In this document: positions 40,901 through 48,705 of the stretch, piece after piece
How the letters are laid out: the number at the start of each line of letters is the position of its first letter
Numbering within the stretch: the stretch's first letter is position 1
From: Anthopleura xanthogrammica
Lineage: Eukaryota; Cnidaria; Anthozoa; Actiniaria; Actiniidae
Reading direction: 5' to 3'
DNA length: 64,000 nt
Assembly (NCBI GenBank): GCA_964019055.1
Contig: OZ025219.1
Span: forward strand, 2,528,666-2,592,665
Notes under the pieces: model-generated
What the model saw: the letters and a program-made list of their open reading frames with translations, nothing else
The model's database searches: none
Told to the model about the DNA's origin: nothing
Translations under genes and position numbers: made by a program

Positions 40901-43624
40901 TATGCTCTGACAAATATATGATTTAAAATGTAGTCTAAGTTAAGATCGGCACCTAAACTATATTCCTCAAGCCATACAGGTACATATAACAGTTTTTGAA
41001 TGTGTTTTTTTATTTAGTCTAATAAAGTTGCTTGATAAACATAAGTCCACAAAATTCATCATTCAAAACAGGTGCATTTTTTTAGATTTAGAATATTCAA
41101 TTGAGATAAAGAAGTTGCTTATTTCAAAATCCATTAATAAATTATTAAAACGAAGATACTTCAAAATTGTGCTGCCACGAATAATTGATGAGTGGTACTC
41201 TCACAAACATTTGAAGCTTTTTTAAAAATTTAGCTATTAATTTAGAGAACTCCTTTATCTGAGAATTTCATCTCGACGAATTGTTAATGGGCCTGTTGTC
41301 ATTCATCAGATGGAAATGGAAATTTATTACATGTCAATTGCATGCAATCTTGAAGTGATTGCTCATGCAGTCTCCCAAGCCAGATATTTTTTAAATGAAA
41401 CCCTTCTGGCAGCTGGGATATCGGCTGATAATGTCCGAGGATGAGAAATGGTCTGAAAAAAGAACATTTGACCGAGAAGCAAAGCTTCCAGGGCAAGTGT
41501 GATATTTTGAGGACCATTTCTCATCCAAGGACATTAGGAGCCGATATTCCAGTGAGCCAGAAGGGGTTTATTTTTTTCATATCCCAACGACTTCACTGGA
41601 ATCGATTCAGCTAACTGCATTACATCTTTAGTGTTTTCAAAATAAAGATATTTCTCTCTCGTCTGAACCAAGCTGGATATAAAAACAATTGTTTTGGTAC
41701 ATGTAAATGAAAAATTTTTCTATAAATTAGTTGTCAAATTGCTTGTTGGTTTTTAGTAGTTTTTAAAAACGATTGATTGGAAAACATTCCAAAAACTTTA
41801 TTTACAAAACAATACTATGTGCTTACCATTGAAGACATTTACAGAATATTTTGTTGATTTTTTGGGGGTTTGCTGGCGTAGTTTTCTGAACCAGTCTTCG
41901 TATTTCACTTTCACTTGTTTGTAAAAAACCGTGTTTCTTTGTGTGTTTTTTTGCGACTGTCTTTTCTTTTTTACGTGTCTCCTTTTTAACTGGATGAATA
42001 TCACTGCGGACGGGGGACATCGCCTGATACTCGTCCTGCACGTGACCCATTTGAACCAATCACAATGCCCGAAATTTTATCGTTGGGATATAAGTATATA
42101 TATGAGTGGCATGGATGGGGGTGGGGGGTGGGGGGTGTAGATCTAAGCATTTCAACTATGCTCTTAGGTTAAGTCATGCAAAATGGGGGTGAATGGGAAT
42201 GCAAGTTCTATATTCCTTACCCTTTAGACCCCCCTGTTGAAATATTATTAAATAAATTTCCTTTGCTCATTCCCATTTCACTTTCATAGACCTAATCCAC
42301 TAACACTTAGCTATATACATTTCCACCCAATTCAACACCTTTCGAAATAAGAACTTTTATTCGTTAAAAAATTACGTCAAAAAACAAAAGACAAAGAATC
42401 TTATTTCAAGAGGTTTCGCATTAGGTGGAAAGGTACATAACAACGCGTTAGCTAATTAAGTCTATTAATTTTTACACCTCAACATGCAAACCATTTTTAT
42501 TCCCTGGCGATATTTCCCCTCCCCCCACCCTCCCAAGAAGGGTTAAAAATGATTCTTATATTATCAATTCTAAAAAATCCTAGAGCTACCATTATGAAAA
42601 AGCTACAACTTAATTAGTCTGAAGCAAAAATCTAACTCGCAAAAACAATTAACTAAAAAAACTCAGGTCATAAATTTTTAATTTTAATAAGCATATTCTA
42701 TACTTCATAGAACTTTTATGGAAAAGACATTATTCTTAGTTAATTTTTTTTGTATTCCTATAAGCTTTAAACTTCCTTTCTCTTTCACACTTGGGTTATG
42801 GCGAATTTGAAAATAAAAGAAAGCTCTTTGGATTATTTTATTTTAGCAGAAGACAACCAGTTTAGGGAATTTTTGCCTCGAAAATAAGCTTAAATTTTAT
42901 AACTTCAACTTATTCATTCACGTATTAAGGTTCATAAGCTTACATTTAGTTGAATATAGGAAATCTAATTCCAGGTACTTTCATAAAAAAAATCCTCAAT
43001 AAAGGGCCTCAATATTCCTTATCAGAACATAGCTTTTGACTTTACCGTTTTATTTCCGATGGAAATTAAATATAAATACGAAAATTAACATTCTCTTTTA
43101 AAAGAAGAATTGTTGGATTATCGTTGGCGAGCATTCTAACATCGATAAGCTAAAGTAAGATTCGATTTGATCGACGCATGATTTGAAACAAAAAAAATTA
43201 TTTCCTATCGATTTTACAATGAATTCATTTTTCAAGAGCTGAGACAAGAGGCTAACTGTATGAATATTCAGTTTGGTTAAATGTTATTTTAGATCCCTGG
43301 TGGTTCGACGAATAAAAGGAGAAATCATATCGAATGTTGAATGAAAGGTTAGATATTTTAAACACAAGCCCAACCCCAGGGAAGAATAAAATGCCGAACT
43401 CCAACCAGAGTTGACCACAACAAAGCTAAAATACCATTCTATCTAGATTTATGAATACTTATTATTATGGTTAGAATTTAAGATAAGAAAGCTTACTTAT
43501 AAGAGCGAGACTTTGCAGCTCCTCGCGAGATTTTCGAAGCATTCTGAAGTGAAGGTCGAGTTTGGTCTTCGACAGCTTTGACTTCGAGCAAGTTTTCTTT
43601 GTGGCCTTTGAATTTCCCCGCCAT
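14933..43624 (-). CDS. DGKZ: Diacylglycerol kinase, type IV (zeta/iota class), complete
   Basis: Phosphorylates diacylglycerol to phosphatidic acid, ending DAG signalling at membranes and in the nucleus. I joined 42 exons; every border is GT..AG and phases close, giving 951 residues plus stop (vertebrate zeta is similar in length). Order: N-terminus; C1-like domain (about 84-147); second C1 (about 157-213); basic MARCKS-like stretch [16 protein letters not shown]; catalytic domain with [13 protein letters not shown] (333-337) and LPLGTGND; accessory domain (about 376-611); linker with WCFLD; ankyrin repeats (about 815-934); C-terminal ETAV. ATG 43624 opens [13 protein letters not shown]. Exon blocks are listed separately. 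Type IV kinases are zeta and iota in vertebrates; the single gene here is probably orthologous to both, so the symbol is approximate. Confidence 0.95.
15251..15597. repeat. ATC/ATCACC trinucleotide and 21-bp minisatellite array
   Basis: ATC, ACC and ATCACA units fill about 350 bases, with an inner block from about 15358 to 15510 in which a 21-base unit (AATCATCATCACCATGATCAC) is written about six times. It lies between DGK exons 40 and 41 and gives spurious I/T-rich and M/V-rich frames. Confidence 0.9.
15796..15855. repeat. GGGA/GGAA purine-rich simple repeat
   Basis: GGAGGGAGGGAGGGAGGGAG type sequence next to an A-rich run, within the intron between DGK exons 39 and 40. Confidence 0.7.
16753..17004 (+). 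mobile_element. Interspersed element with GCCAATGTGCAC ends (copy 1)
   Basis: Left end TAGCCAATGTGCACGAGCTC, right end GAGCTTTGATGCACATTGCC, roughly inverted. The body (AAGCATGATGGGAAA, AACATTTTCTATGGAAATG, AACAGAGTA, AGAGTGCTTTGTGAGC) is shared with 33307-33545 in the same orientation. Confidence 0.8.
17690..17839. mobile_element. Inverted-repeat element, CAGATATGAG arms
   Basis: GCAGATATGAGTTACAGTCC at the left resembles the inverse of CTCATATCTGCGGTCC at the right, with CCCAAAT words pairing inside. It lies in the intron between DGK exons 36 and 37. Confidence 0.5.
18849..19080. mobile_element. MITE with CATAAARCACTCTC ends
   Basis: The left side carries CATAAAACACTCTC and ACTGCGCATGCTCAACG; the right side carries CGTCGAGCATGCACAGT and GAGAGTGCTTTATG. 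About 232 bases. Its right terminus is repeated in the tandem array that follows. Confidence 0.7.
19045..19535. repeat. Tandem array made of a MITE end plus an exon/intron border
   Basis: About five imperfect units of roughly 85-110 bases. Each begins with GGCTCTGGGGTCGAGAGTGA and GTGCTTTATAA (the right end of the upstream MITE), then GACCCAGATGGTTGGGCTTC, and ends with words from the donor side of DGK exon 34 (CTAACCCTGTTGGTGTG). The last unit runs into the real exon at 19520. Confidence 0.8.
19687..19912. repeat. (AAT)n microsatellites
   Basis: ATA/AAT runs at about 19687-19740 and 19877-19912 with AT-rich sequence between. The poly-Leu frame they produce on the minus strand is an artefact. 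Confidence 0.85.
22227..22268. repeat. (GCAGA)n pentanucleotide microsatellite
   Basis: Eight consecutive GCAGA units, nearly perfect, in the intron just upstream of DGK exon 30. Confidence 0.95.
22588..22803. repeat. Element with repeated CGTACGARCATTTTTATTGG words
   Basis: TCGTACGAACATTTTTATTG recurs about 110 bases later as TCGTACGAGCATTTTTATTG, and GGTGACCGTGATTCG echoes the earlier ACCGTGACCGTAACTCG. It is flanked by GTACGTGGTACGG and CACGTACCATGG words. Probably a small non-coding transposon. Confidence 0.5.
23064..23200. mobile_element. Near-perfect palindromic MITE, CACAGGTAGCCCAAGC ends (copy 1)
   Basis: The two halves are almost exact inverse copies, meeting at AAAAATTTTAAAGAAATTTTT near 23130. 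The ends are CACAGGTAGCCCAAGC and GCTTGGGCTACCTGTG. GTGTAGC stands on both sides, a 7-base target duplication. It lies in the intron between DGK exons 27 and 28. Confidence 0.9.
23205..23390. mobile_element. MITE with GCGAAGTCGT ends
   Basis: Left GCGAAGTCGTTCAATTGTCC and GGTTTTGGTGGATGTTAATC; right GATTGACGTCCACCAAAACG and TACGACTTCG. About 186 bases, directly beside the palindrome at 23064. Confidence 0.7.
25446..25653 (+). mobile_element. MITE family TTACAGTGAGGACACTCGAACC (copy 1)
   Basis: Left end TTACAGTGAGGACACTCGAA, right arm AAGTGTTCATGGTTCGAGT. The body (TCCTTTATCCCTTGTGTGAA, ATAAGATTATTTGAGT, GCTTGAAGCAGTAGAAAG) appears reversed at 63067-63288. The extreme right end seems lost here. 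Confidence 0.85.
26443..26520 (+). mobile_element. Fragment of an interspersed repeat (TTTACTCGAATAAGCGCCGC)
   Basis: TATTTACTCGAATAAGCGCC followed by GCCCCCAAATAAGCGCCGCG. I know this as a common interspersed motif in invertebrate genomes; only a fragment is present. Confidence 0.45.
26897..27133 (+). mobile_element. MITE family TAAGG..CAGTTCAGACGTCGAA (copy 2)
   Basis: TAGGCTCAGTTCAGATGTCG at the left and GACGTCTGAACTTGGCCTTA at the right. The interior matches 13451-13690 in order and orientation. It lies in the intron between DGK exons 20 and 21. Confidence 0.85.
27500..27795. repeat. Repeat with CTGACTTTTCCCTGACCG words
   Basis: CCCTGACTTTCCCTTGACAT at the start is echoed by CACTGACTTTTCCCTGACCG at the end, and CATGACTTTTCACTGACTTT lies between. 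A related run (GGGTTTTCCCTGA) occurs at 32827-32960. The nature of the element is unclear. Confidence 0.45.
27869..27898 (+). ncRNA. Hammerhead-ribozyme-like motif, probably a retroelement relic
   Basis: TCCGACGA, then a hairpin AGGAC-TTGC-GTCC, then GAAACGTC. A hammerhead core is CTGANGA, stem II, GAAA, so the only core mismatch visible is C for T in the first box. Such motifs occur in Penelope-like elements of invertebrates. The flanking stems I and III are not clearly formed, so activity is doubtful. Confidence 0.3.
29290..29695. repeat. Degenerate GAAAATGGGA-type tandem repeat
   Basis: About 400 bases of purine-rich units such as GAAAATGGGACAAGAAAA and GGCAAAAATGGACAGAAAAA. It lies in the intron between DGK exons 16 and 17 and gives spurious K/E-rich and F/S-rich frames. 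Confidence 0.8.
29937..30163. mobile_element. MITE with TTACAGGGCAA ends and GTTCATGGTTCGAGTG arm
   Basis: Left TTACAGGGCAACAG with CACTTGAACCATGAAC; right GTTCATGGTTCGAGTGATTG and CCCTGTAA. The inner words ATAGTCCATTCA and TGAATGGACAATA also pair. Confidence 0.75.
30438..30615. mobile_element. MITE with AAACCTCTAC ends and CGGCCACC repeats
   Basis: AAACCTCTACTAACGGCCAC at the left; GGTGGCCATTGTGTAGAGGT at the right. AACGGCCACCTC words recur inside. It lies in the intron between DGK exons 14 and 15. Confidence 0.7.
31368..31526. mobile_element. Palindromic MITE, CCCATTTCAGACCATGTG family (copy 2)
   Basis: Begins AATAGACCTTTTCAGCTTCG and ends AGCTAAAAAGGTCTATT, with GCCCATTTCAGACCATGTGA and CATGTGGTCTGAAATGGGC inside. 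The middle is more diverged than in copy 1. Confidence 0.8.
31655..31822 (-). mobile_element. tRNA-derived SINE, minus strand
   Basis: Read on the minus strand: GTGTAGTGGTAGTACACTCA (box A region), GGTCTCAGGTTTGATTCCTG (box B), then a body with GAGTAGAGTTTG and GGTTTTTCTCC. It belongs to the same family as the heads at 51135 and 39640. Here no 57-base tail follows. It lies in the intron between DGK exons 13 and 14. Confidence 0.75.
32130..32273. mobile_element. MITE with CAGGGGTGTAGCCAGG ends
   Basis: CAGGGGTGTAGCCAGGGGGG at the left and CCTGGCTTCACCCCTG at the right, flanked by TTCAA on both sides, a possible 5-base target duplication. Confidence 0.7.
33307..33545 (+). mobile_element. Interspersed element with GCCAATGTGCAC ends (copy 2)
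   Basis: It shares CACAAAGCATGATGGGAAA, AACATTTTCTATGGAAATG and CAGAGTGCTTTGTGAGC with 16753-17004, same orientation and order. It is followed by T-rich and C-rich runs up to about 33645. Confidence 0.8.
34334..34618. mobile_element. MITE with TTACAGGGC ends, GTTCATGGTTTGCGTG arm
   Basis: TTACAGGGCAGACACTTTTT at the left; TTGAAGTGTTCATGGTTTGC and GCCCCCCTGTAA at the right. CTATCCAATCA and TGATTGGATAG pair inside. Related in its ends to 29937-30163. Confidence 0.65.
34700..34866. repeat. (GGAAT/AGAAT)n pentanucleotide array
   Basis: GGAATAGAAT, GGAATGGAAT and AGAATGAAAT units run for about 165 bases, ending a few bases below DGK exon 7. The unit recalls the GGAAT of satellite III, presumably by chance. 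Confidence 0.9.
35053..35214. mobile_element. MITE with GGATCCAGGGG ends
   Basis: GGCGGATCCAGGGGAGTGGT at the left and TTCCTGGATCC at the right, with GGTCCAGACCCCC and GGACCCCCC pairing inside. It lies in the intron between DGK exons 6 and 7. Confidence 0.65.
38940..39590 (-). repeat. 57/59-bp minisatellite, about 11 units, tail of a minus-strand SINE
   Basis: AAGTCAGG words recur every 57 bases at 38970, 39027, 39084, 39141, 39198 and 39255, then every 59 bases in a variant unit (CCCTTTAGCATTAACTCTGT) from about 39377 to 39554. It is the reverse complement of the unit at 6700 and 51300. A minus-strand SINE head follows at 39640-39750. Confidence 0.85.
39600..39750 (-). mobile_element. SINE head belonging to the 38940 minisatellite
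   Basis: On the minus strand: GCACTCGCTCGCCTCTCACT, then TGAGTAGAGTTGTAAGGTCT and AGCAAAATCTAACAAC, matching the SINE body at 51135-51300 in order. Confidence 0.65.
41387..41578. mobile_element. Palindromic MITE, AAACCCCTTCTGGC ends
   Basis: AAACCCTTCTGGCAGCTGGG and TATCGGCTGATAATGTCC at the left; GGACATTAGGAGCCGATATT and CAGAAGGGGTTT at the right; GAGAAATGGTC and GACCATTTCTC pair in between. It lies in DGK intron 1. Confidence 0.8.
41827..42059 (-). CDS. Possible alternative first exon of the DGK gene
   Basis: An open frame starting at 42059 ([14 protein letters not shown]) or at the later MSPVRSD runs through a very basic stretch ([18 protein letters not shown]) to a good donor (AATG|GTAAGC at 41826). 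Its exit phase fits DGK exon 2 (38854), which would give a Trp then QAMAMPD. Type IV kinases in vertebrates have alternative N-termini. Against it: a phase match occurs one time in three by chance, another frame is also open, and nothing is conserved that I recognise. Confidence 0.25.
42060..43496. other. DGK intron 1, distal part, no gene seen
   Basis: AT-rich intron sequence with G-rich runs near 42117-42138. No exon-like frame with splice sites was found. Confidence 0.45.
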
Positions 43625-45930
43625 CTTAGAGCACCCAGCATAACTTCACTAACGGCTTTAGCATTTTTCTGGTGAATTGGAGCTCATTCACGGGTTTTTC
43701 CCACAAAATGAAGGCAAATTTGTTGATGATTGCGGTTTACAGCTCGACTCTAAAAACTAATGTTGACTGAACCACGCTGCTCGCAAGGCATTGTGGACAG
43801 CGCGGGGGCGAAACGGGTCGCGACTAAATGTTTTCTTTCTCTGAAATTTTCATTTTAATGAACATTGTACCAATTTATAATTGTCAGGTTTATTTACAAA
43901 ACTACTAGAAAAAGAAGTTTGGTTAAATTAAACTATTTTAATTGCTTTTTTGGACTTCGAGTTTGCATAAAATGTCTATCAGTCTTAGCAATATCGGTCA
44001 ATGTAATTCAGGCTAGGAACTTGGTGCGGGATTTTGGTCTGGAGTTTCGAAACGAAAAACTTATAGTTGCTGTTTCTCGTCTGGGAGCGAACTAGAAAGG
44101 GAATTCCCTTTAATGTCTGGAAACAGAAAGCCCGACTGACTTGATGGCTGAAAGCCAAACCGCTCGTCTTGCAAAAATTACCCTCGGTGCTGAGTTTGTG
44201 AAACTGAAAAAAGATTGCTAAAATGAAAAGAAATCTAGCTTTTTCAAGCCTCTATTTCTGCTCAACTTTCCTTTCCCTTCCATTATCTTTCCTTTTTTTA
44301 AGCCTGTTTTTCAAGTAATGTGCAAGGGTGGAAAAAGACCAGTGATAAAAGCACTTATACCGCTTGTATTTTCTTTTAAGGGACCTCTGATTCACTTTAT
44401 TTCAGAATATGACTTCCTTTCGTCGCTCGATATTCGTCAAGTAAAACCCGAGTTCAGCTATCCCACGAGGTTTCTATGTGTAATGGCACTAAAATTATAG
44501 CCCTAAGCAAACGAAAGCAACCGACCGGTTTTTCGGTTGCAAATTTAGAAGATGAGCAAACAACAGGAAACTGTTATACAAAGGTTTGACTGTTGAAACA
44601 CTCAGTTGGGTGAGTTTTCCGTCCTTGCCTCGCCCGCCTGTAAGGTTGATTATTGTACTCGAAGAAGGGGTTAATTTCGAAAAATATTTCTTTTTCCTAT
44701 TTCTTCAGTTCTTTTTTTAATTTTTTTTGGCTGCAAAATTTCAATACATTGTATTTAATTAAATGAATAGCATACTTCATCATTTCCATCCTTTTTATGC
44801 CACGTATCTGAAAACATGAATTCGTCAAATTTCCTCCCAGTTTTTTCTCTCATAGCATGCATGCCAGGGGATGGGATTTTTCTATATCTGGAATTTATCC
44901 AAAATTAATAATTTCTTTGAAATTCCCGTTATAAGCTTCGAATTATTTTGGCTTAACGAGGCCAGCCCTATACTAATTGAGAGCAGATCCAAATCTCAAG
45001 CCATTTTGAGTAAAAAAAATATACCGGGCCTTCAACATTTATATATCAGGAAATGTCATATTTGCAGTGATAAAAGTATTGTATTGTATTGCAAAGTCAG
45101 GAAAAAATCTGGACAGAAATATCCCCAGTTAGACCGAGTTGAATTTTTCAGGTCGACGCTTGGTTATATATTATTTTTTGTTTTATTAAACCATTAACAG
45201 TGAAATAATAAAGGTCTACTCCTAACATTATTTACATGAAAATTTTGTGATATCAATATAGTAAAAATACGAACTGACTTTTAATAATGATCATGATATA
45301 TTAAATTTTTGATCAATTCAAGATAACGAGACAACTTTAACATATATTTGACTTTATACAGCAACGGACATGTGCGATAGATTAGCAAGATTCCGACCAG
45401 AATCTCGAAAAATAGTAAATTTGATGGCTAGTAAAAAAGAAATATATTTTCATTAGGGAAGTAGATTAACTGTAGTACAATCTTCGTCGCCATCTTTAAT
45501 GTAATTATTATCTATTATTAATGATTATCTTAATCATTTGAGGGCTCAATGACCTGCTGAATTCCAGTTATCGTTAAGATCGTTATCGTTCGTTACTATC
45601 GTTATCGTTGCTAGTGAGATCGTTATCAGATGAACCAATAATGATAACCTTGAAAACTTGCTTCTCATTTACTATCAATTTCGTGCACATTTAACTTTAA
45701 ATTGCGTCATTTAAGCTGTAGATTCCTAATGATAAATTGAATGTCAAGAAACTGGAGTTTGATAATCATTCTTCGACTGACACTTGAACCGAGTGAATGT
45801 ACGACCAGATTGAATCAAGCATAAACTGGTCAGTGCAAATGGAAGCTCCAAAGAAATACTTCTTTTCCTCGTTTCTAGGAGCTTCGTTTTTGCTTGTTTT
45901 GTGCACATGTGATGTTCTCACCTCAACCTT
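43625..45930. other. Spacer upstream of the DGK start, no gene seen
   Basis: The DGK 5' UTR and promoter should lie just above 43625, where GC is locally higher (GCGCGGGGGCGAAACGGG near 43800). Small CGTTATCGTT repeats occur near 45570-45620. No protein gene is visible. Confidence 0.45.
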
Positions 45931-45933
45931 GGG

Positions 45934-46432
45934 CCTAAGGCTAAGGTCAAATGTCGAACTTTAAATGAGTCGAACCTAATGACATCACAACAGACCACCT
46001 TATTATCCATTGTTTTCAATGCATTCACAGGTAGTCCAAGCTGGGTTTCTGTGGTGTCATATTATAAGAAAATGTATGGGCAACTATAAAAACCTCAATA
46101 AAATCGTCAAAATGTGAAATAAAGTAAAGAAATCTTAGCTGACCATTGAGAAGTTATACCGCTATCGCCCTGCCTGGTTAGAATTCGGATTAAGCCAGAA
46201 ATGCTAAAACTGGCTTAATCCGAATTCTAACCAGGCAGGGCAATAGATATATAACTTCTCAAAGGTCAGCTAAGATTTCTTTACTTTATTTCACATTTTG
46301 AGGTTTTTTTATTGAGGTTTTTTTATAGTTCCCCATACATTTTCTTATAATATGACACCACAGAAACCCAGCTTGGGCTACCTGTGATGCATTCGGCTCA
46401 TGTAAAGTTCGACGTTCGACCTTAGGCTAAGG
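45934..46432. mobile_element. Outer MITE (CCTAAGGCTAAGGTC ends) split by a palindrome
   Basis: Left CCTAAGGCTAAGGTCAAATG and GTCGAACTTTAAATGAG; right CTCATGTAAAGTTCGACGTT and CGACCTTAGGCTAAGG. It is a diverged relative of the elements at 13451 and 26897. It is interrupted by the element at 46026-46386. Confidence 0.75.
46026..46386. mobile_element. Long palindromic MITE, CACAGGTAG ends (copy 2), nested
   Basis: The two halves mirror each other over about 170 bases (for example CTGCCTGGTTAGAATTCGGA and TCCGAATTCTAACCAGGCAG near the centre). Ends are CACAGGTAGTCCAAGC and GCTTGGGCTACCTGTG. ATGCATT stands on both sides, a 7-base target duplication, as in copy 1 at 23064. Confidence 0.92.
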
Positions 46433-46691
46433 GGCTCGCCGCATCGTTTAACCATTTCAAATCTTTGGCAGAAAAAATTCCTTTCTTTTAAATAATTTTT
46501 CAATAAACTTTCTGAAGGAACAGTAACGTGATATAAAATACGACAACATTGATTTTTGACATTTTTTCTTCTTAAAACTAAAAATGCCAAAATAAAACTT
46601 TTTTTCCAGCAAGAGCAACATTCTTCATAAATTTTCCCTGGAAACGGGATAATATCTTAAATTTTATCTTTAGAGGTCCTATTTTTGACAC

Positions 46692-46967
46692 TACGCTTAT
46701 CGCTTGAGTGAGAAAGGAGAGAATTTAGAGACAGAAGTTTTACCCTCAAAAGTACAATGTTGTTAGGGGCAACGGCACAAGTTGATCGGAAAGGCACGTG
46801 GGCATTTCTTTGAGTCTGGGAACAGATGATTTTGATTGGTTGAGGCATGTTTCACTTGCCGTTTTTTTATTGTTACCTTATGCCGTTGCCCCTAACAACA
46901 TTGTAGTTGTCACTACGAAAGTTATGTCTCTAAACTTTCCTGTTTTATCACTCAAGTGGTAAGCGTA
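46692..46967. mobile_element. MITE with TACGCTTATCGCTTGAGTGA ends
   Basis: Left TACGCTTATCGCTTGAGTGA and CAATGTTGTTAGGGGCAACG; right CGTTGCCCCTAACAACATTG and TCACTCAAGTGGTAAGCGTA. About 276 bases, non-coding. Confidence 0.85.
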
Positions 46968-46999
46968 ATAATTATTTACAGTACATTATCAATGTAAAT

Positions 47000-47265
47000 A
47001 TACACGCATCAAGTATTCCGCGCTACTGCTCTAAGCGCATGCTCAGGGTATTAAAAAGTGGAATGATATTTTGTAAATATGCAATTTTTTGGTATATTTG
47101 ACTCAAAATTCGCTTAACGGTACGTGATCTTGAATATTTAATGAAAAGTGTGTTTGACAAGAAAAATACAACTAAAATATAACATGTTTTTCAAAATATT
47201 ATCTCAATTTCTAATCCCCTGAGCATGCGCTTAGAGCAGTAGCGCGGAATGCTTGATGCGTGTAT
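47000..47265. mobile_element. MITE with ATACACGCATCAAGTATTCC ends
   Basis: Left ATACACGCATCAAGTATTCC and CGCGCTACTGCTCTAAGCGC; right GCGCTTAGAGCAGTAGCGCG and GGAATGCTTGATGCGTGTAT. The arms exceed 45 bases and are nearly exact. Confidence 0.9.
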
Positions 47266-47271
47266 TATTAG

Positions 47272-47443
47272 TAATAGCCAACTTTCGATATTCTGGTTGA
47301 GTGATCACGCACAAAGCAATTCAAGGCGAGGCTCCGGGGAAATAAAAGAATATATTAGGATTACTCCATTGTTTCCCTGGAGCCTCGTCTTGAATTGCTT
47401 TGTGCGTGATCACTCAACCAGAATATCGAAAGTGGGCTATTAG
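47272..47443. mobile_element. Near-perfect palindromic MITE, AATAGCCAACTTTCGATATT ends
   Basis: Left AATAGCCAACTTTCGATATT and GAGTGATCACGCACAAAGCA; right TGCTTTGTGCGTGATCACTC and AATATCGAAAGTGGGCTATT. It sits seven bases after the previous MITE and about 15 bases before the stop codon of the DENND5-like gene, so it may be in its 3' UTR. Confidence 0.9.
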
Positions 47444-47457
47444 GGATCATCTATTAT

Positions 47458-48673
47458 TCAAGATATTCCCTTAAGTAGCGATGCTTCCAATGTGATGTTG
47501 AATTCAACAAGTGCTGTAAGTACGTCTACAAGGAACTGAACGAGACTGGGATCACGTAGAAATGAGTTGGCTTCGTACATGTTGGTTGCTGCGGGGCACA
47601 GTGAGATGAGCTCCAACCAGTTATGTAGTAAGTGGTCCCGAACTCCCAGACAGACGAATATCTGAAACTATAATTAACGATACAGAAGTGGATGAATAAA
47701 AGCAGACAATTTCACTTTTTCCCAAACTTTTCCACTAGAGCTGCATGTTATAACGCCGGGCTATTTCAAAAGTCTATATTCATTTCCGCTTCCGGTTGAT
47801 CGGTTTTGTCTACTGAAGGAAAGACATTTTGGATGTCATACACGAAGCCAAAACGAAACCTTGCAAATCTTACAGATTGCCACCAGTGAACGTCACTGTT
47901 ACAGGAAGTAAATCTACAAGGAAGTTCTAGTCGAAAATGTGAATTGACTTTAGAAGGGAGAGAAGGAAAGAGCGAACAGGCAAGCAACGAAGCATGTATC
48001 ACATAAAAAGGACAGAAAAACGATTCAGCGGTTGTGTAAAATCGCGGGCTCACCTGCACCATAAAAATGCCAATGATTTTGAAAAATTCTAAAAATCAGC
48101 TAAAAAAGTACATAAGTTTAAGCTCATTTCTTGAAAGTCAATTAAAAATTTGATTCTTAATCTATTGACCAATGCCTAAGGTTTGTTTTTACGGTATGTA
48201 GAACTTTTCTAATATTTGTACTAAAATGTTTTCCCCTGAAAAACTCGACCAGTTTCCGTGTCAGATACGAATTTTTCAAGCAGCCATGTTTTTTTTTTTT
48301 TTTTTGGACAATTTGGCGCATGCGCACACGCTTTTCAGCCTTGTCTTTACATATATCGTCTAAGAAATACCTTGCCATCTTTGCCGATAGTTTGTGATGA
48401 GTTGTTAATTCTGGTTATCATGGTACAGAAATTCTTCTTGGGAATCCTGAGGTGTGATGGGATACCTGTGTCTTCTTCGTTCATTTGCCAATATTGATTG
48501 GCTTTCTCTGAACCCGTAAAAAGCACAAACAAGGATTAGATTAACAGTTAAACAGCAAAAGTAGTGAAATAATAAAAGTAGCCGCAATAATAAACAACAG
48601 CAACAACAGCGACAACAACAATAGCAACAACACCAACAAAGGCAACAGCAGCAACAACAGCGACAAAAACAGT

Positions 48674-48705
<32 letters not shown>

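Larger units (their letters stand above)
33002..43624 (-). other. DGK exons 1-10: N-terminus and two C1 domains
   Basis: Exons: 43497-43624, 38740-38854, 38189-38272, 37500-37527, 35945-35991, 35520-35576, 34882-34947, 34208-34240, 33730-33768, 33002-33115. The first C1 unit reads [20 protein letters not shown], then [15 protein letters not shown] and [11 protein letters not shown]. The second reads [40 protein letters not shown] and [12 protein letters not shown]. Exon 8 needs the upstream acceptor (TTTGTTTCAG) of two tandem ones so that SFQ is kept; the nearer AG would drop three residues. The first intron is about 4.6 kb. Confidence 0.9.
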
